Counted from the first letter of the stretch, positions 1 through 6,533 are shown. The stretch is DNA of 6,766 nt from Thiosocius sp965601425 (GCA_965601425.1 CBFCWF010000232.1:1-6766); one strand, 5' to 3'. The notes: a model not told the origin generated them from the letters alone. Numbers and translations: made by a program.

Positions 1-336
1 GGCCCACTATCTGCGTGGTGCCAGTCTGATCGAGGCCTATTGGAAGAGCGTCGCCTGGCCCGGGGAGGGTTTGTTCATCGGCGAGCCGCTGGCCGCACCG
101 TTCTCACGGCGCGGCCAGCTCGCCTTAACGGAAGTGTCGCCGTGCTGCCGCCTGGAACGCTGCCGCCGGGGCACTATGCATTGCAGTCGTCCGAAATGCC
201 GGTGGGCCCCTACAGAGACTCGGGCAGGACGCTCTCAATTGGTACCCTAATGGGCGACGAGCAGACGATCGACGGCCTTGATCGCTCCTACTATCGGCTG
301 CAGCGTCGCGCCCCAGACGCAGATTCGCTGCAATAA
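1..336 (+). pseudogene. TIGR03790 family protein, C-terminal part, apparently frameshifted
   Basis: The 5' end lies outside the window. Positions 2-124 read in one frame as a recognisable TIGR03790 C-terminal segment (AHYLRGASLIEAYWKSV, then AWPGEGLFIGEPLAAPF). That frame then becomes Cys/Arg-rich and non-protein-like (CCRLERCRRG) and stops at 248-250. The frame one base back (-1) carries the plausible continuation (LPPGHYALQSSEMPVGPYRD) with good third-position GC and stops at TAA 334-336. The simplest reading is one gene with a single-base deletion, or a sequencing error, between about 104 and 150. From family knowledge, TIGR03790 proteins are uncharacterised but restricted almost entirely to species with exosortase/PEP-CTERM sorting. 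The gene converges on rfbD, with 39 bp between the stops. The family call comes from remembered sequence character, not a search. A programmed -1 shift is possible, but I see no slippery heptamer followed by structure. Confidence 0.7.
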
Positions 337-375
337 CACGCGACGACGTCGGGAAGCGTCGCCTCGTAGCGCGGC

Positions 376-1248
376 TCACGCGAGGCAGCGGCGCAGGTCT
401 GCATCCCAGGTCGGCATCGTGAGGCCGAAGGCCTGCTCCAGCCGCGCGGGGTTCATGCGCGAGTTCGGCGGTCGCGCGGCCGGGGTCGGGTAGGCGCTGG
501 TCGGGATTGGCTCCAGTTCGCAGGGGAGGCCGAGCTGGTCGCGGATTGCGGTCGCGAAGCCGAACCAGCTGGTACTGCCGGACGGGGCCAGATGGTAGAC
601 GCCGCGCAGGGCCATCTCTCCAGCCCTGTCGGAGGGCCACTTCGCCAGCACGTGCGAAGACACCTGCGCAATCGTCCGGCACCAGGTCGGTGCGCCGATC
701 TGGTCGTCGACGATGCGCAGGCGGTCGCGCTCCGTCATCAGGCGGCGCATCGTCAGCAGGAAATTGTGCCCGCGCATCCCGTACACCCAGCTCACGCGCA
801 GGATGACCGCGGCACAGCCGGCGGCCAGCAGGGCCTCGTCGCCGGCGAGCTTGGTGCGGCCGTAGACATTGATTGGGCAGGTCGGGTCCGTTTCCCGATA
901 CGGCGTGTCTTTGCTGCCGTCGAACACATAATCGGTCGAGTAGTGCAGCACCCGGGCACCATGCTGTGCGGCCCAGGTGCCGATCAGGCCCGGCAGCTCG
1001 GCGTTGAGCTGCGTCGCCAGCTCGGTCTCCTCCTCGGCCCTGTCGACCGCGGTATGGGCCGAGGCGTTGACGATGACGTCCGGCGCGACCCTGTCCAGCG
1101 TCGCCTGCACCGCTGTCAGGTCCGTGTTGTCGAGCACGATGTCGGCGCCGGGCGTGCGTTCGGCGGTGACCAGCTCGCCGAGCACCGACAGTGTGCGCTG
1201 CAGTTCCCAGCCGACCTGGCCGCTGGCGCCGAGCAGCAGGATTTTCAT
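376..1248 (-). CDS. rfbD: dTDP-4-dehydrorhamnose reductase
   Basis: Cytoplasmic NAD(P)H-dependent reductase that carries out the last step of dTDP-L-rhamnose synthesis, reducing dTDP-4-dehydro-L-rhamnose to dTDP-L-rhamnose. The 290-residue protein is full length for the family. An N-terminal Rossmann nucleotide-binding loop GASGQVG lies at residues 7-13. The STDYVFDG segment (104-111) and the YxxxK pair Y129/K133 (YGRTK) form the SDR catalytic site. SWVYG (153-157) and the C-terminal RPPNSRMNPARL (259-270) are typical of RfbD. The ATG at 1246-1248 overlaps the rfbC stop in an ATGA, and there is no Shine-Dalgarno sequence directly upstream. Translation is therefore probably coupled to rfbC. 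It is the last gene of the rfbBACD operon. No intrinsic terminator with a U-tract follows it in the 39 bp before the convergent gene. Family assignment is secure. Confidence 0.95.
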   Translation of the reverse strand: MKILLLGASGQVGWELQRTLSVLGELVTAERTPGADIVLDNTDLTAVQATLDRVAPDVIVNASAHTAVDRAEEETELATQLNAELPGLIGTWAAQHGARVLHYSTDYVFDGSKDTPYRETDPTCPINVYGRTKLAGDEALLAAGCAAVILRVSWVYGMRGHNFLLTMRRLMTERDRLRIVDDQIGAPTWCRTIAQVSSHVLAKWPSDRAGEMALRGVYHLAPSGSTSWFGFATAIRDQLGLPCELEPIPTSAYPTPAARPPNSRMNPARLEQAFGLTMPTWDADLRRCLA

Positions 1249-1805
1249 CGTTTATAGGTACTCATGCGTGATTCGGGCACGTCGGCCAGCAGCGGCGCAA
1301 CGCGGTCCTTGTCCGACAGCACGGGGTCGCCGTCGAGCGGCCAGTCGATCGCGAGCGTCGGGTCGTCCCAGCGCACCGCGAACTCACTGGCCGGACTGTA
1401 GATGTCTGTGGTCTTGTAGCCGAACAGCGCGGACTCGCTGAGCACGTAATAGCCGTGCAGGAAGCCCGGCGGCACATAGAACTGCAGCCCGGTAGTGCCG
1501 TCCAGCACGACGCCCTGTGAGCGGCCGAAGGTCGGCGAGCCGACGCGCAGGTCGACCGCGACGTCGAACACCGCGCCCGCGAACACCTGCACCAGCTTGC
1601 CCTGGGCATGCGGCTCCTGGGCGTGCAGGCCGCGCAGCACCCCCTTCGCCGAGCGCGCGAGGTTGTCCTGCACGAAGGTCTCGGCGATGCCGGCCTCGCG
1701 GTAGCGGGCGTCCTGCCAGACCTCGGCGAACCAGCCGCGCGCGTCGCCGTAGCGCTTCGGCTCGATCAGCCGGAGACCGGGAATATCGTACTCGGTGACC
1801 TTCAT
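1245..1805 (-). CDS. rfbC: dTDP-4-dehydrorhamnose 3,5-epimerase
   Basis: Cupin-fold epimerase that converts dTDP-4-dehydro-6-deoxy-D-glucose to dTDP-4-dehydro-L-rhamnose by epimerising C3 and C5; third step of the pathway. At 186 residues it has the usual length. Family motifs are present in order: DARGWFAE (21-28), QDNLARSAKGVLRGLH (46-61) with H61 matching the catalytic base position, VPPGFLHGYYVLSE (111-124), and FGYKTTDIYSP (128-138) with Y130 as the likely catalytic acid. LSDKD (163-167) supplies the aspartate region near the active site. The ATG at 1803-1805 overlaps the rfbA stop (ATGA), and the stop overlaps the rfbD start in the same way, so all three genes are likely translationally coupled. 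Residue roles are transferred from known RmlC enzymes. Identity is secure. Confidence 0.95.
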   Translation of the reverse strand: MKVTEYDIPGLRLIEPKRYGDARGWFAEVWQDARYREAGIAETFVQDNLARSAKGVLRGLHAQEPHAQGKLVQVFAGAVFDVAVDLRVGSPTFGRSQGVVLDGTTGLQFYVPPGFLHGYYVLSESALFGYKTTDIYSPASEFAVRWDDPTLAIDWPLDGDPVLSDKDRVAPLLADVPESRMSTYKR

Positions 1806-2680
1806 GACGGCGATCCGTGTTCCAGCAGTTCAAACAGGTATTGGCCGTAGCCGTTCTTGGCCAGCGGTTCGGCCATCGCGCGCAGCGCCGCGTCGTCGAT
1901 CCAGTGGTTACGCCAGGCGATCTCCTCCGGGCAGCAGATCTTGAGCCCCTGGCGTTTCTCGATGGTCTCGACGAAGCCTGCGGCCTCCATCAGCGAGTCG
2001 TGCGTCCCGGTGTCCAGCCAGGCCATGCCGCGCCCGAGCTGCACCAACTCGAGCTCGCCGCGCTCCAGATAAAGCCGGTTCAGGTCGGTGATCTCGAGCT
2101 CGCCGCGCGGCGAGGGCTCGAGCCCGGCGGCCAGGTCGCACACCTGGGCATCATAGAAATACAGCCCGGTGACCGCATAGTTGGACTTGGGCCGTGCGGG
2201 CTTCTCCTCCAGGCTGATCACCTGGCCGTGGGCGTCGAACTCGGCGACGCCGTAACGCTCCGGGTCGCGCACCCAGTAGCCGAACACGGTCGCGCCGGCG
2301 GTCTTCTCGGCCGCGTGGCGCAGCAGCTTGCTCAGCCCGTCGCCGAAGAAGATGTTGTCCCCGAGCACCAGGCAGCAGGGCTCGCCGGCAACGAACGCGC
2401 GCCCGATCAGGAACGCCTGGGCCAACCCGCCCGGTTCGTCCTGGATCGCGTAGTCGATCGTCAGGCCCCACTGGCTGCCGTCGCCGAGCAGCTGCCGGAA
2501 CTGCGGGTTGTCGCGCGGCGTCGTGATGATCAGCACCTCGCGGATGCCGGCCATCATCAGGGTCGACAGCGGGTAGTAGATCATCGGTTTGTCGTACACC
2601 GGCAGCAGCTGCTTGCTGATCGACAGCGTGATCGGGTGCAGGCGCGTGCCGGCGCCGCCGGCCAGGATGATGCCTTTCAT
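1802..2680 (-). CDS. rfbA: Glucose-1-phosphate thymidylyltransferase
   Basis: Cytoplasmic nucleotidyltransferase that makes dTDP-glucose and pyrophosphate from dTTP and glucose-1-phosphate; first step of dTDP-L-rhamnose synthesis and usually feedback-inhibited by dTDP-rhamnose. The 292-residue length is typical. The nucleotide-binding signature GGAGTRLHPIT is at 8-18, followed by KQLLPVYDKPMIYYP (23-37), GDNIFFGDGL (107-116), the sugar-binding EEKP (158-161), and the metal-site loop WLDTGT (221-226, with D223). The C-terminal KICCPEEIAWRNHWI (247-261) is also characteristic of RmlA. The start ATG at 2678-2680 is preceded by AAGGCGG at 2685-2691, a Shine-Dalgarno-like stretch that runs into the rfbB TAA stop, so coupling with rfbB is likely. 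The gap to rfbB is 9 nt. Confidence 0.96.
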   Translation of the reverse strand: MKGIILAGGAGTRLHPITLSISKQLLPVYDKPMIYYPLSTLMMAGIREVLIITTPRDNPQFRQLLGDGSQWGLTIDYAIQDEPGGLAQAFLIGRAFVAGEPCCLVLGDNIFFGDGLSKLLRHAAEKTAGATVFGYWVRDPERYGVAEFDAHGQVISLEEKPARPKSNYAVTGLYFYDAQVCDLAAGLEPSPRGELEITDLNRLYLERGELELVQLGRGMAWLDTGTHDSLMEAAGFVETIEKRQGLKICCPEEIAWRNHWIDDAALRAMAEPLAKNGYGQYLFELLEHGSPS

Positions 2681-2689
2681 CTTGCCGCC

Positions 2690-3784
2690 TTACTCCGCGG
2701 CCTGCTGCAGGCCGAGGCGCTGGCCCGCATAGCTGCCGGCGCGTACCGCCTCGCACCAGTCGATGTTGTCGAGATACCACTGCACGGTGCGGCGCATGCC
2801 GCTCTCGAAGGTCTCCTGCGGTTCCCAGCCGAGCCGGTCGCGGAGCTTGCTCGCGTCGATCGCATAGCGCCAGTCGTGCCCGGGGCGGTCGGCGACGAAG
2901 GTCTTGAGCTGGGCATGCGGCACGTGCGGCGCGTCCGGCACCAGCTCGTCGAGCAGGCTGCACAGGGTGTCGACCACCTCGAGGTTGGTCTTCTCGCTGT
3001 TGCCGCCGACGTTGTACATCTCGCCCGGCGCGCCGTGCTTGACCACGTGCCAGATCGCGCGGCAGTGGTCCTCGACGAACAGCCAGTCGCGCACATTGCC
3101 GCCGGTGCCGTAGATCGGCAGCGGCTTGCCGGCCAGCGCGTTCAGGATCATGAGCGGGATCAGCTTTTCCGGGTACTGGTACGGGCCGTAGTTGTTCGAG
3201 CAGTTCGTCGTCAGCGTCGGCAGGCCGTAGGTGTGGTGCCAGGCCTGGACCAGGTGGTCCGACGCGGCCTTCGAGGCCGAGTAGGGCGAGCTCGGGGCGT
3301 ACGGGGTCTGCTCGGTGAACGCGCCGGTCTCGCCGAGCGAGCCGTACACCTCGTCGGTCGAGACGTGCAGGAAGCGGAACGCCGCCCGGCCCGCGTCGTC
3401 CAATGTGCGCCAGTAGGCGAGCGCACGGTCGAGCAGGTTGTAGGTGCCGACGACATTGGTCTGGATGAACGCACCGGGCCCGTCGATCGAGCGGTCGACA
3501 TGGCTCTCGGCCGCGAAGTTCACGATACAGGTCGGCCGGAAGTCGGCAATCAGCCCTTGCACCACGGCCTGATCGGCGATGTCGCCCTGCACGAAGCGGT
3601 AGCGCGGGTGGTCCTCGATCGCGGCGAGCGTCTCGCGATTGCCGGCGTAGGTCAGCAGGTCGAGGTTCGCGACCGCGGCGTCCGAGTCGGCGATCAGGTA
3701 ATGAATGAAGTTGCCGCCGATAAAGCCGGCGCCGCCGGTTACCAGGACGCGGGGCGGGGTGGCGATACGCGAGTCGGATTCCAT
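2690..3784 (-). CDS. rfbB: dTDP-glucose 4,6-dehydratase
   Basis: NAD+-dependent extended-SDR dehydratase that converts dTDP-glucose to dTDP-4-dehydro-6-deoxyglucose; second step of the pathway. The 364 residues fit the family (about 340-360). The Rossmann loop GGAGFIG is at 17-23. The catalytic STDEVYG segment (142-148) includes D144 and E145, and YSASK (168-172) gives Y168 and K172. NCSNNYGPYQYPEKLIP (194-210) and RDWLFVEDH (232-240) are typical RfbB blocks. The ATG at 3782-3784 is the first start after an in-frame TAG (3788-3790). It leaves about ten extra residues before the Rossmann strand compared with many homologues, and the sequence just upstream has no clear Shine-Dalgarno. A GGAGG (3814-3818) lies about 29 nt upstream, too far to serve this start. 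It is the first gene of the operon rfbBACD. I find no convincing sigma-70 promoter; a weak TAATAT-like box lies near 3820-3830. Confidence 0.96.
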   Translation of the reverse strand: MESDSRIATPPRVLVTGGAGFIGGNFIHYLIADSDAAVANLDLLTYAGNRETLAAIEDHPRYRFVQGDIADQAVVQGLIADFRPTCIVNFAAESHVDRSIDGPGAFIQTNVVGTYNLLDRALAYWRTLDDAGRAAFRFLHVSTDEVYGSLGETGAFTEQTPYAPSSPYSASKAASDHLVQAWHHTYGLPTLTTNCSNNYGPYQYPEKLIPLMILNALAGKPLPIYGTGGNVRDWLFVEDHCRAIWHVVKHGAPGEMYNVGGNSEKTNLEVVDTLCSLLDELVPDAPHVPHAQLKTFVADRPGHDWRYAIDASKLRDRLGWEPQETFESGMRRTVQWYLDNIDWCEAVRAGSYAGQRLGLQQAAE

Positions 3785-3907
3785 CGTCAGCTAAGGTTGT
3801 ATCGTTGTCCAATCCTCCAAGATATTAAACGAATTGCGGTCCACCGTCGCGCGGTGTTGGGAATCGACTATGTTTCATTGCGGGTTCTGGCCTCTCTCAC
3901 AACCGAG

Positions 3908-3923
3908 TGCCGGTCTGCTGGCA
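3908..3923. repeat. Imperfect inverted repeat, possible activator site
   Basis: TGCC-G-G...C-T-GGCA reads as a partial dyad: the outer TGCC/GGCA arms match perfectly and one further inner pair matches. Its centre is about 75 bp upstream of the transcription start predicted from the candidate sigma-54 promoter. Enhancer-binding proteins often bind in roughly that range. The arms are short and could be chance in GC-rich DNA. Confidence 0.25.
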
Positions 3924-3964
3924 GGCCTCCCTTGCGGAATTAGAACGGCCGTTGGGGACGGCTT

Positions 3965-3980
3965 TGGTCGTAGCTTTGCC
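3965..3980 (+). promoter_or_regulatory. Candidate sigma-54 (-24/-12) promoter
   Basis: The sequence TGGTCGTAGCTTTGCC has the invariant GG (3966-3967) and GC (3978-3979) with exactly the 10-base gap required by the RpoN consensus TGGCAC-N5-TTGC. It also has the T-tract before the GC and a T before the GG. The ACG part of the -24 element is not matched. It points towards the metalloprotease gene and predicts a start near 3991, giving a leader of about 184 nt. From the literature, PEP-CTERM genes in some EPS-producing proteobacteria are controlled by PrsK/PrsR with RpoN, which agrees with this placement. A chance match at this level in a region this size is possible, at the few-percent level by simple base-frequency reasoning. 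Confidence 0.45.
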
Positions 3981-4160
3981 GATCGGGCGTGCTCGGACTT
4001 GACCGTTGGGAATTAAAGTTTGGCAGAATCGGGTTATGCCTCGGCTGGGAACAGCAAAGTTGGTAGTGCGGCCGCCGGACAATGCCGGAGCCTGTTCGGA
4101 TGGGGCACCAGCGGCGGTATCGGCAAAGTAAAGCGAGGCGACCGCAGCGACGAAAAAAAC

Positions 4161-4166
4161 GGGAGG
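4161..4166 (+). promoter_or_regulatory. Ribosome binding site that sets the metalloprotease start
   Basis: GGGAGG sits 8 nt before the ATG at 4175-4177, an ideal spacing. It favours this start over the earlier in-frame ATG at 4082, which would add 31 highly basic residues, and over the later ATG at 4271, which begins right at the hydrophobic core and has only a weak AGGT upstream. Confidence 0.75.
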
Positions 4167-4174
4167 TTACGCAG

Positions 4175-5182
4175 ATGCCTGGATGCAGTGGTGACAGATT
4201 GGCAGAGACGAAGCGGCGTATAGGCTGCGTTGGCGGTACGGCGCCGCGCACTCGGTCAGGTCAGATACCGATGTTGGGTTCGTTGTTGGCGCTGATCGCC
4301 GTCGGTCCGGCATCTGCCGGATTGATCTTCGACGTGGCATTCAACGATCCGGGCGGAACGAATGCCGGCTACTATGCGGCGATCGAGTCACATGTGTTGG
4401 CCGCCGGGGCGTTGTGGGATGTCGGTATCGCGGGCAACGCCGAGCTGGAGGTCGAGGTCAATTTCGACAACACGACGGCACGGGCCTCCGGTCGGAGCGC
4501 GACCAGCTCCTATGTCTCCACCATCGGGTCGATCAACGTGTTCGAGCAAGGTGCCGCGGCCGAGATCAACAACGGCATCGATCCCAATGGTCCGGCGCCG
4601 GATATCCAATTCTATTTCAACAGCACTTATATTGCGGACGAGCTATGGTTCGATCCGAATCCTGCTGCCAGCGGTGCGTCGGTGCCGGATGACAAGACCG
4701 ATGCCCTGTCCGTCATCGTCCACGAGTTTGCCCATGCCTTCGGATTCAACGGTTGGCGAGATCCCTTCACCGGGGACCTGCCCGCGGACTATATGTCGAC
4801 GTTCGACGTCTTCACCGTGTTCGACGGCGTCGATTTCTTCTTCTCCGGGGCAGAGGCGGTGTTGCTCTATGGTGGCGATGTGCCGCTGACGTATGGGAAT
4901 ATCTACCACGTCGGCAATGCAGCGCCGCGTCCCGGGTCCGATCTGATACCGGATTTGATGAACGGGGTCATGTACGAACGCGGCTACCGCTATGACATTT
5001 CCGCGCTGGATTTTGCGATGCTGTCGGACGTGGGTCTGCCGATTCAGTTTGCGTCAGTGCCCGTACCGATGCCCTGGCTTCTGCTGGCGGCCGGACTGAT
5101 CCCGCTGGCACAGCGGACGCGGATTGCCGCTCGTCGACAATTGCCGGATCCTTCGCATGCGAGCGCCCTAAACCGCGCTTAA
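4175..5182 (+). CDS. Secreted zincin-like metalloprotease with PEP-CTERM-like sorting signal
   Basis: The 335-residue exported protein starts at the ATG with a good ribosome binding site. It has a long basic N-region (R14, R15, R25, R27), a hydrophobic core (33-44) and a signal peptidase site ASA|G at 46-49. The body carries HEFAHAFGF at 183-191, the HExxHxxG zinc motif of metzincin-type peptidases with E184 as presumed catalytic base. LMNG (261-264) is followed by ISALDFAMLSDVGLPI (275-290), which resembles the Met-turn and closing helix of matrixin-like families. The usual third ligand at HExxHxxGxxH is Gly193, so another residue must serve. H245 in GNIYHVGN is my candidate, by inference. 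The C-terminus has VPVP (295-298), a hydrophobic segment (301-312) and arginines R314, R316, R320 and R321, the three-part layout of a PEP-CTERM signal. The glutamate is replaced, and a 14-residue tail follows the arginines. Exosortase would be expected to process it. The substrate is unknown. Confidence 0.8.
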   Translation: MPGCSGDRLAETKRRIGCVGGTAPRTRSGQIPMLGSLLALIAVGPASAGLIFDVAFNDPGGTNAGYYAAIESHVLAAGALWDVGIAGNAELEVEVNFDNTTARASGRSATSSYVSTIGSINVFEQGAAAEINNGIDPNGPAPDIQFYFNSTYIADELWFDPNPAASGASVPDDKTDALSVIVHEFAHAFGFNGWRDPFTGDLPADYMSTFDVFTVFDGVDFFFSGAEAVLLYGGDVPLTYGNIYHVGNAAPRPGSDLIPDLMNGVMYERGYRYDISALDFAMLSDVGLPIQFASVPVPMPWLLLAAGLIPLAQRTRIAARRQLPDPSHASALNRA

Positions 5183-5533
5183 CGGTCGTGGCCGATCGGC
5201 AGGGCAGCCAATCGACAACACAGACGGGAGGCGTGTGCTGCGCTCGGCCCAGCGGCTGCAGCCGCAAACGCCGCTCTGCGCCAGTCGCCTGGCTTGGCGC
5301 GGCGTCGGCTGGATGATGGCGAAATGGCGACTTTTCTAAGCGGGCCCGCGGTAAGCCAGTCACAGGGAATGCCGGCCCCCCATCAGTTCGGCGATGATCT
5401 GAGGGTCGGCTCTCGAAAAGGCGCTGCTGCCGAAATCGTTTGTGCGTTGGGCTGATCGCTGGGGGCGCGCCGCTCACGGACGCGATGGGCACCGGTCGGG
5501 CGGTCTCAAACATTCTTGCCAGCTGCCGCCTTA
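5183..5533. other. Gene-free spacer after the metalloprotease gene
   Basis: About 350 bp with no credible coding sequence on either strand; the longest open frame (minus strand, into the metalloprotease gene) has no recognisable features. The stretch holds several short perfect palindromes (GCCGATCGGC at 5191-5200 and GCGGCTGCAGCCGC at 5252-5265) and nested GCCA/TGGC arms near 5279-5301. It also has a tandem ATGGCGA pair near 5315-5330. None is followed by a T-run, so no intrinsic terminator for the metalloprotease gene is visible here. Confidence 0.6.
5252..5265. repeat. Perfect 14-bp palindrome
   Basis: GCGGCTGCAGCCGC is its own reverse complement. It lies 70 bp past the metalloprotease stop and is followed by CAAACG, not a T-tract. 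It could be a protein-binding site or part of a Rho-dependent end structure. No second copy was found in the window. Confidence 0.5.
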
Positions 5534-5561
5534 TTGTCCCAAGCTGTCAATGTGTTAGCAT
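5534..5561 (+). promoter_or_regulatory. Candidate sigma-70 promoter for the ATPase gene
   Basis: TTGTCC (5534-5539) and TAGCAT (5556-5561) are separated by 16 bp, and TGT directly before the -10 box gives an extended -10. Each hexamer matches the consensus at four of six positions. The predicted start near 5568 leaves a leader of about 27 nt, with GAGGGAG (5583-5589) 5 nt before the ATG. The position is what a monocistronic gene would need. It was identified by eye only. Confidence 0.45.
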
Positions 5562-5594
5562 CCGCTGATATGGCTCATAGCTGAGGGAGCAGGG

Positions 5595-6533
5595 ATGTAC
5601 GAGGCCTTCTACGAACTGACCGAGAAACCGTTCTCGATACAGCCCGATCCGGCGTTTCTGTATTTCGGCCAGCGGCACTCGCTCGCCTATACCATGCTCG
5701 AGTACGGCGTGGAGCACCGTGCCGGTTTCACGGTGATCACCGGCGAGGTCGGCTGCGGCAAGACCACATTGATCAGGCAGTTGCTCGACAATCTCGACGA
5801 AGACGTCACGATCGGTCTGATCTCCAATACCCAGAATGAGATCGGTGAACTGCTCAAGTGGGTCCTCCTGTCATTCGACCAGCCGTATGACTCGACCGAC
5901 AAGGTGGCGCTGTTCGATCAGTTGCAGCGCTTCCTGATAGACGAGTACGGCAAGGGCCGGCGCACGGTGCTCATCATCGACGAGGCGCAGAATCTCGCCG
6001 GCAGCACGCTCGAAGAGCTGCGGATGCTCTCCAACATCAATGCCGACAAGCATCAGCTGTTGCAGCTGGTACTGGTTGGCCAGCCGCAACTCAAGCAGCT
6101 GCTGCGCCGGCCGGAGCTGGAGCAGTTCGCGCAGCGCGTCTCGGTCGATTTTCATATCGCGCCGCTCGCCGCCGGGGAAGTGGCCGATTATATCGAGCAC
6201 CGCCTGGCCGTGGCCGGGCGTGAGTCGCCGCTGTTCGATCAGACGGCCGTAAGCCGGATCGCCGAGGCGACACGGGGCGTCCCCCGAAAGATCAACATCC
6301 TGTGCGACACCGCATTGGTGTACGGTTTTTCGCTCGAGGCCGAGATGATTAGGTCGGAAATCGTCGAAGAGGTGCTCAAGGACAAGGCGCAGTACGGCGT
6401 ATTCGATTCCATCGAGTCACCGGATGGCAGTCATGCCCCCGAGCGCCGGTCCAACCCACCGTTGAATCCGGTCGGCCTGCCCAGCGACGATGCGATCGCG
6501 CGCGAGTTGTTTCCGTCGCTGAGCAAGAAATAG
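5595..6533 (+). CDS. ExeA-like AAA ATPase of polysaccharide/PEP-CTERM loci
   Basis: The 312-residue cytoplasmic P-loop ATPase opens with the family signature MYEAFYELTEKPFSIQPDP. The Walker A motif GEVGCGKT is at 50-57 and the Walker B motif VLIIDEAQNL is at 125-134 (D129, E130). LVLVGQPQL (158-166) is a sensor-1-like strand, R181 in FAQRVSVDF is a possible arginine finger, and GVPRKINILCD (228-238) is a sensor-2-like helix with R231. It resembles ExeA/GspA ATPases and the putative secretion ATPase of PEP-CTERM loci (TIGR03015), but it lacks the membrane segment and peptidoglycan-binding domain of full ExeA. After about residue 270 the chain becomes Pro/Ser-rich and probably disordered, ending SLSKK. 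It has its own candidate promoter and a terminator right at its stop, so it is probably transcribed alone. A role in polysaccharide assembly or export is inferred from relatives; which subfamily it belongs to needs an HMM comparison. Confidence 0.85.
   Translation: MYEAFYELTEKPFSIQPDPAFLYFGQRHSLAYTMLEYGVEHRAGFTVITGEVGCGKTTLIRQLLDNLDEDVTIGLISNTQNEIGELLKWVLLSFDQPYDSTDKVALFDQLQRFLIDEYGKGRRTVLIIDEAQNLAGSTLEELRMLSNINADKHQLLQLVLVGQPQLKQLLRRPELEQFAQRVSVDFHIAPLAAGEVADYIEHRLAVAGRESPLFDQTAVSRIAEATRGVPRKINILCDTALVYGFSLEAEMIRSEIVEEVLKDKAQYGVFDSIESPDGSHAPERRSNPPLNPVGLPSDDAIARELFPSLSKK

Larger units (their letters stand above)
3785..4174. other. Divergent intergenic region between rfbB and the metalloprotease gene
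   Basis: A stretch of 390 bp without a believable gene; the open frames crossing it have no family features and unusual composition. It must hold the control elements of both the leftward rfb operon and the rightward metalloprotease gene. Visible inside are a candidate sigma-54 promoter (3965-3980), an imperfect inverted repeat (3908-3923), a perfect 10-bp palindrome AACGGCCGTT (3944-3953), and a long presumed 5' leader of about 184 nt before the metalloprotease start. The leader contains an A7 run at 4153-4159 just before the ribosome binding site. No riboswitch consensus was recognised. Confidence 0.7.

Noticed and set aside
337..375. GCGACG/CGTCGC inverted repeat (340-345, 357-362) between the convergent genes as a bidirectional terminator.
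   Set aside because: The stem is only 6 bp with an 11-nt loop, and neither strand has a T-tract after it.
3785..3818. GGAGG (3814-3818, minus strand) with TTG at 3810-3812 as an alternative start for the first rfb gene.
   Set aside because: The TTG is in a different frame from rfbB and only 1 nt from the GGAGG. The rfbB frame has a TAG just upstream of its ATG.
1817..3943. A 708-codon open frame on the plus strand across rfbA and rfbB, and a 553-codon minus-strand frame (2151-3812).
   Set aside because: Both overlap strongly supported rfb genes in other frames. They are Arg/Ala/Val/Gly-rich with no motifs. Long stop-free shadows are expected from strong GC3 bias.
3999..4029. Sigma-70 promoter TTGACC...CAGAAT upstream of the metalloprotease gene.
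   Set aside because: The spacer is 19 bp and the -10 box is poor.
3991..4174. Cyclic-di-GMP (GEMM-I) riboswitch in the long leader of the metalloprotease gene, prompted by GGCAAAG and a GACG element.
   Set aside because: The conserved GACGCAAAGCC block and the tetraloop-receptor arrangement could not be found; similarity is limited to short A-rich and G-rich words. A covariance-model search would settle it.
4968..5513. A 181-codon minus-strand open frame over the end of the metalloprotease gene and the spacer.
   Set aside because: No recognisable family feature, no clear ribosome binding site, and it overlaps the supported gene antisense. Composition looks like a shadow.
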